A stretch of DNA of 5,485 nucleotides from the NCBI GenBank assembly GCA_964346395.1, contig CAYFUT010000107.1, positions 1 through 5,485 of the forward strand, in the 5' to 3' direction. The first letter of the stretch is position 1; each line of letters starts with the position of its first letter. Of this stretch, positions 5,427 to 5,485 are shown in pieces. Under the pieces are notes generated by a model. It was not told the DNA's origin. It did not search any database and saw only the letters and a program-made list of their open reading frames with translations. Origin of the DNA: CAYFUT01 sp964346395 (GTDB lineage: Bacteria > Bacillota > Halanaerobiia > Halobacteroidales > Halobacteroidaceae). The position numbers and the translations under genes are program-made.

Positions 5427-5462
5427 ACCTCCAAATATATTTTATCATTATTGTTTGGAGGT
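5427..5462. repeat. 9-bp inverted repeat containing the DUF1540 Shine-Dalgarno
   Basis: ACCTCCAAA (5427-5435) and TTTGGAGGT (5454-5462) are perfect inverted copies separated by 18 AT-rich bases. On the minus-strand transcript the distal arm reads ACCUCCAAA and can pair with UUUGGAGGU, the SD of the DUF1540 gene. The plus-strand arm is itself an SD-like sequence facing right. The match extends three bases beyond GGAGG in a form (TTT) not expected from SD consensus alone. Confidence 0.85.
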
Positions 5463-5485
5463 TTAACATCAAATATACAGATAAA

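Overview
This is an AT-rich window with strong AAAGGAGGTG-type Shine-Dalgarno (SD) sequences. It carries a SpoVB-type flippase, a DUF1540 protein and a DUF3899-like membrane protein. Together these point to an endospore-forming Bacillota of clostridial or Halanaerobiales type; that placement is inference. No mobile element, CRISPR array, tRNA or rRNA was seen, and no gap between genes exceeds about 185 bases.

Layout, left to right. Positions 1-200 (minus) hold the N-terminus of a protein that enters a perfect Thr-Thr-Thr-Ser repeat and runs off the edge. Positions 341-961 (minus) encode its complete apparent paralogue, a small protein with a Thr-rich linker and two cysteine-rich modules. An 18-bp tandem repeat between them folds as a terminator for the complete gene. 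Divergent from this pair is a three-helix membrane protein (1143-1514). Next is a class I mannose-6-phosphate isomerase, manA (1671-2717), convergent with spoVB (2759-4312, minus). Divergent from spoVB is a secreted DUF5667-like protein (4494-4940), closed by a strong hairpin. A 52-residue hypothetical protein (5045-5203) follows, convergent with a DUF1540 protein (5211-5420, minus).

The genes do not form one operon; most are single transcription units with their own SDs. A loose theme is cell envelope and spore surface: lipid-linked precursor flipping (SpoVB), activated-mannose supply (ManA), and exported or Cys/Thr-rich proteins.

The most unusual observation concerns start codons. Two minus-strand genes (partial Thr/Ser gene and spoVB) have an excellent SD but no usable ATG, GTG or TTG. 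Their only canonical candidate, a GTG, is part of the SD itself, while ATT and ATA respectively sit exactly 8 nt after GGAGG. For spoVB the ATA start gives the same N-terminal length as B. subtilis SpoVB, as I recall that sequence. A third possible case (ATC) lies at the right edge.
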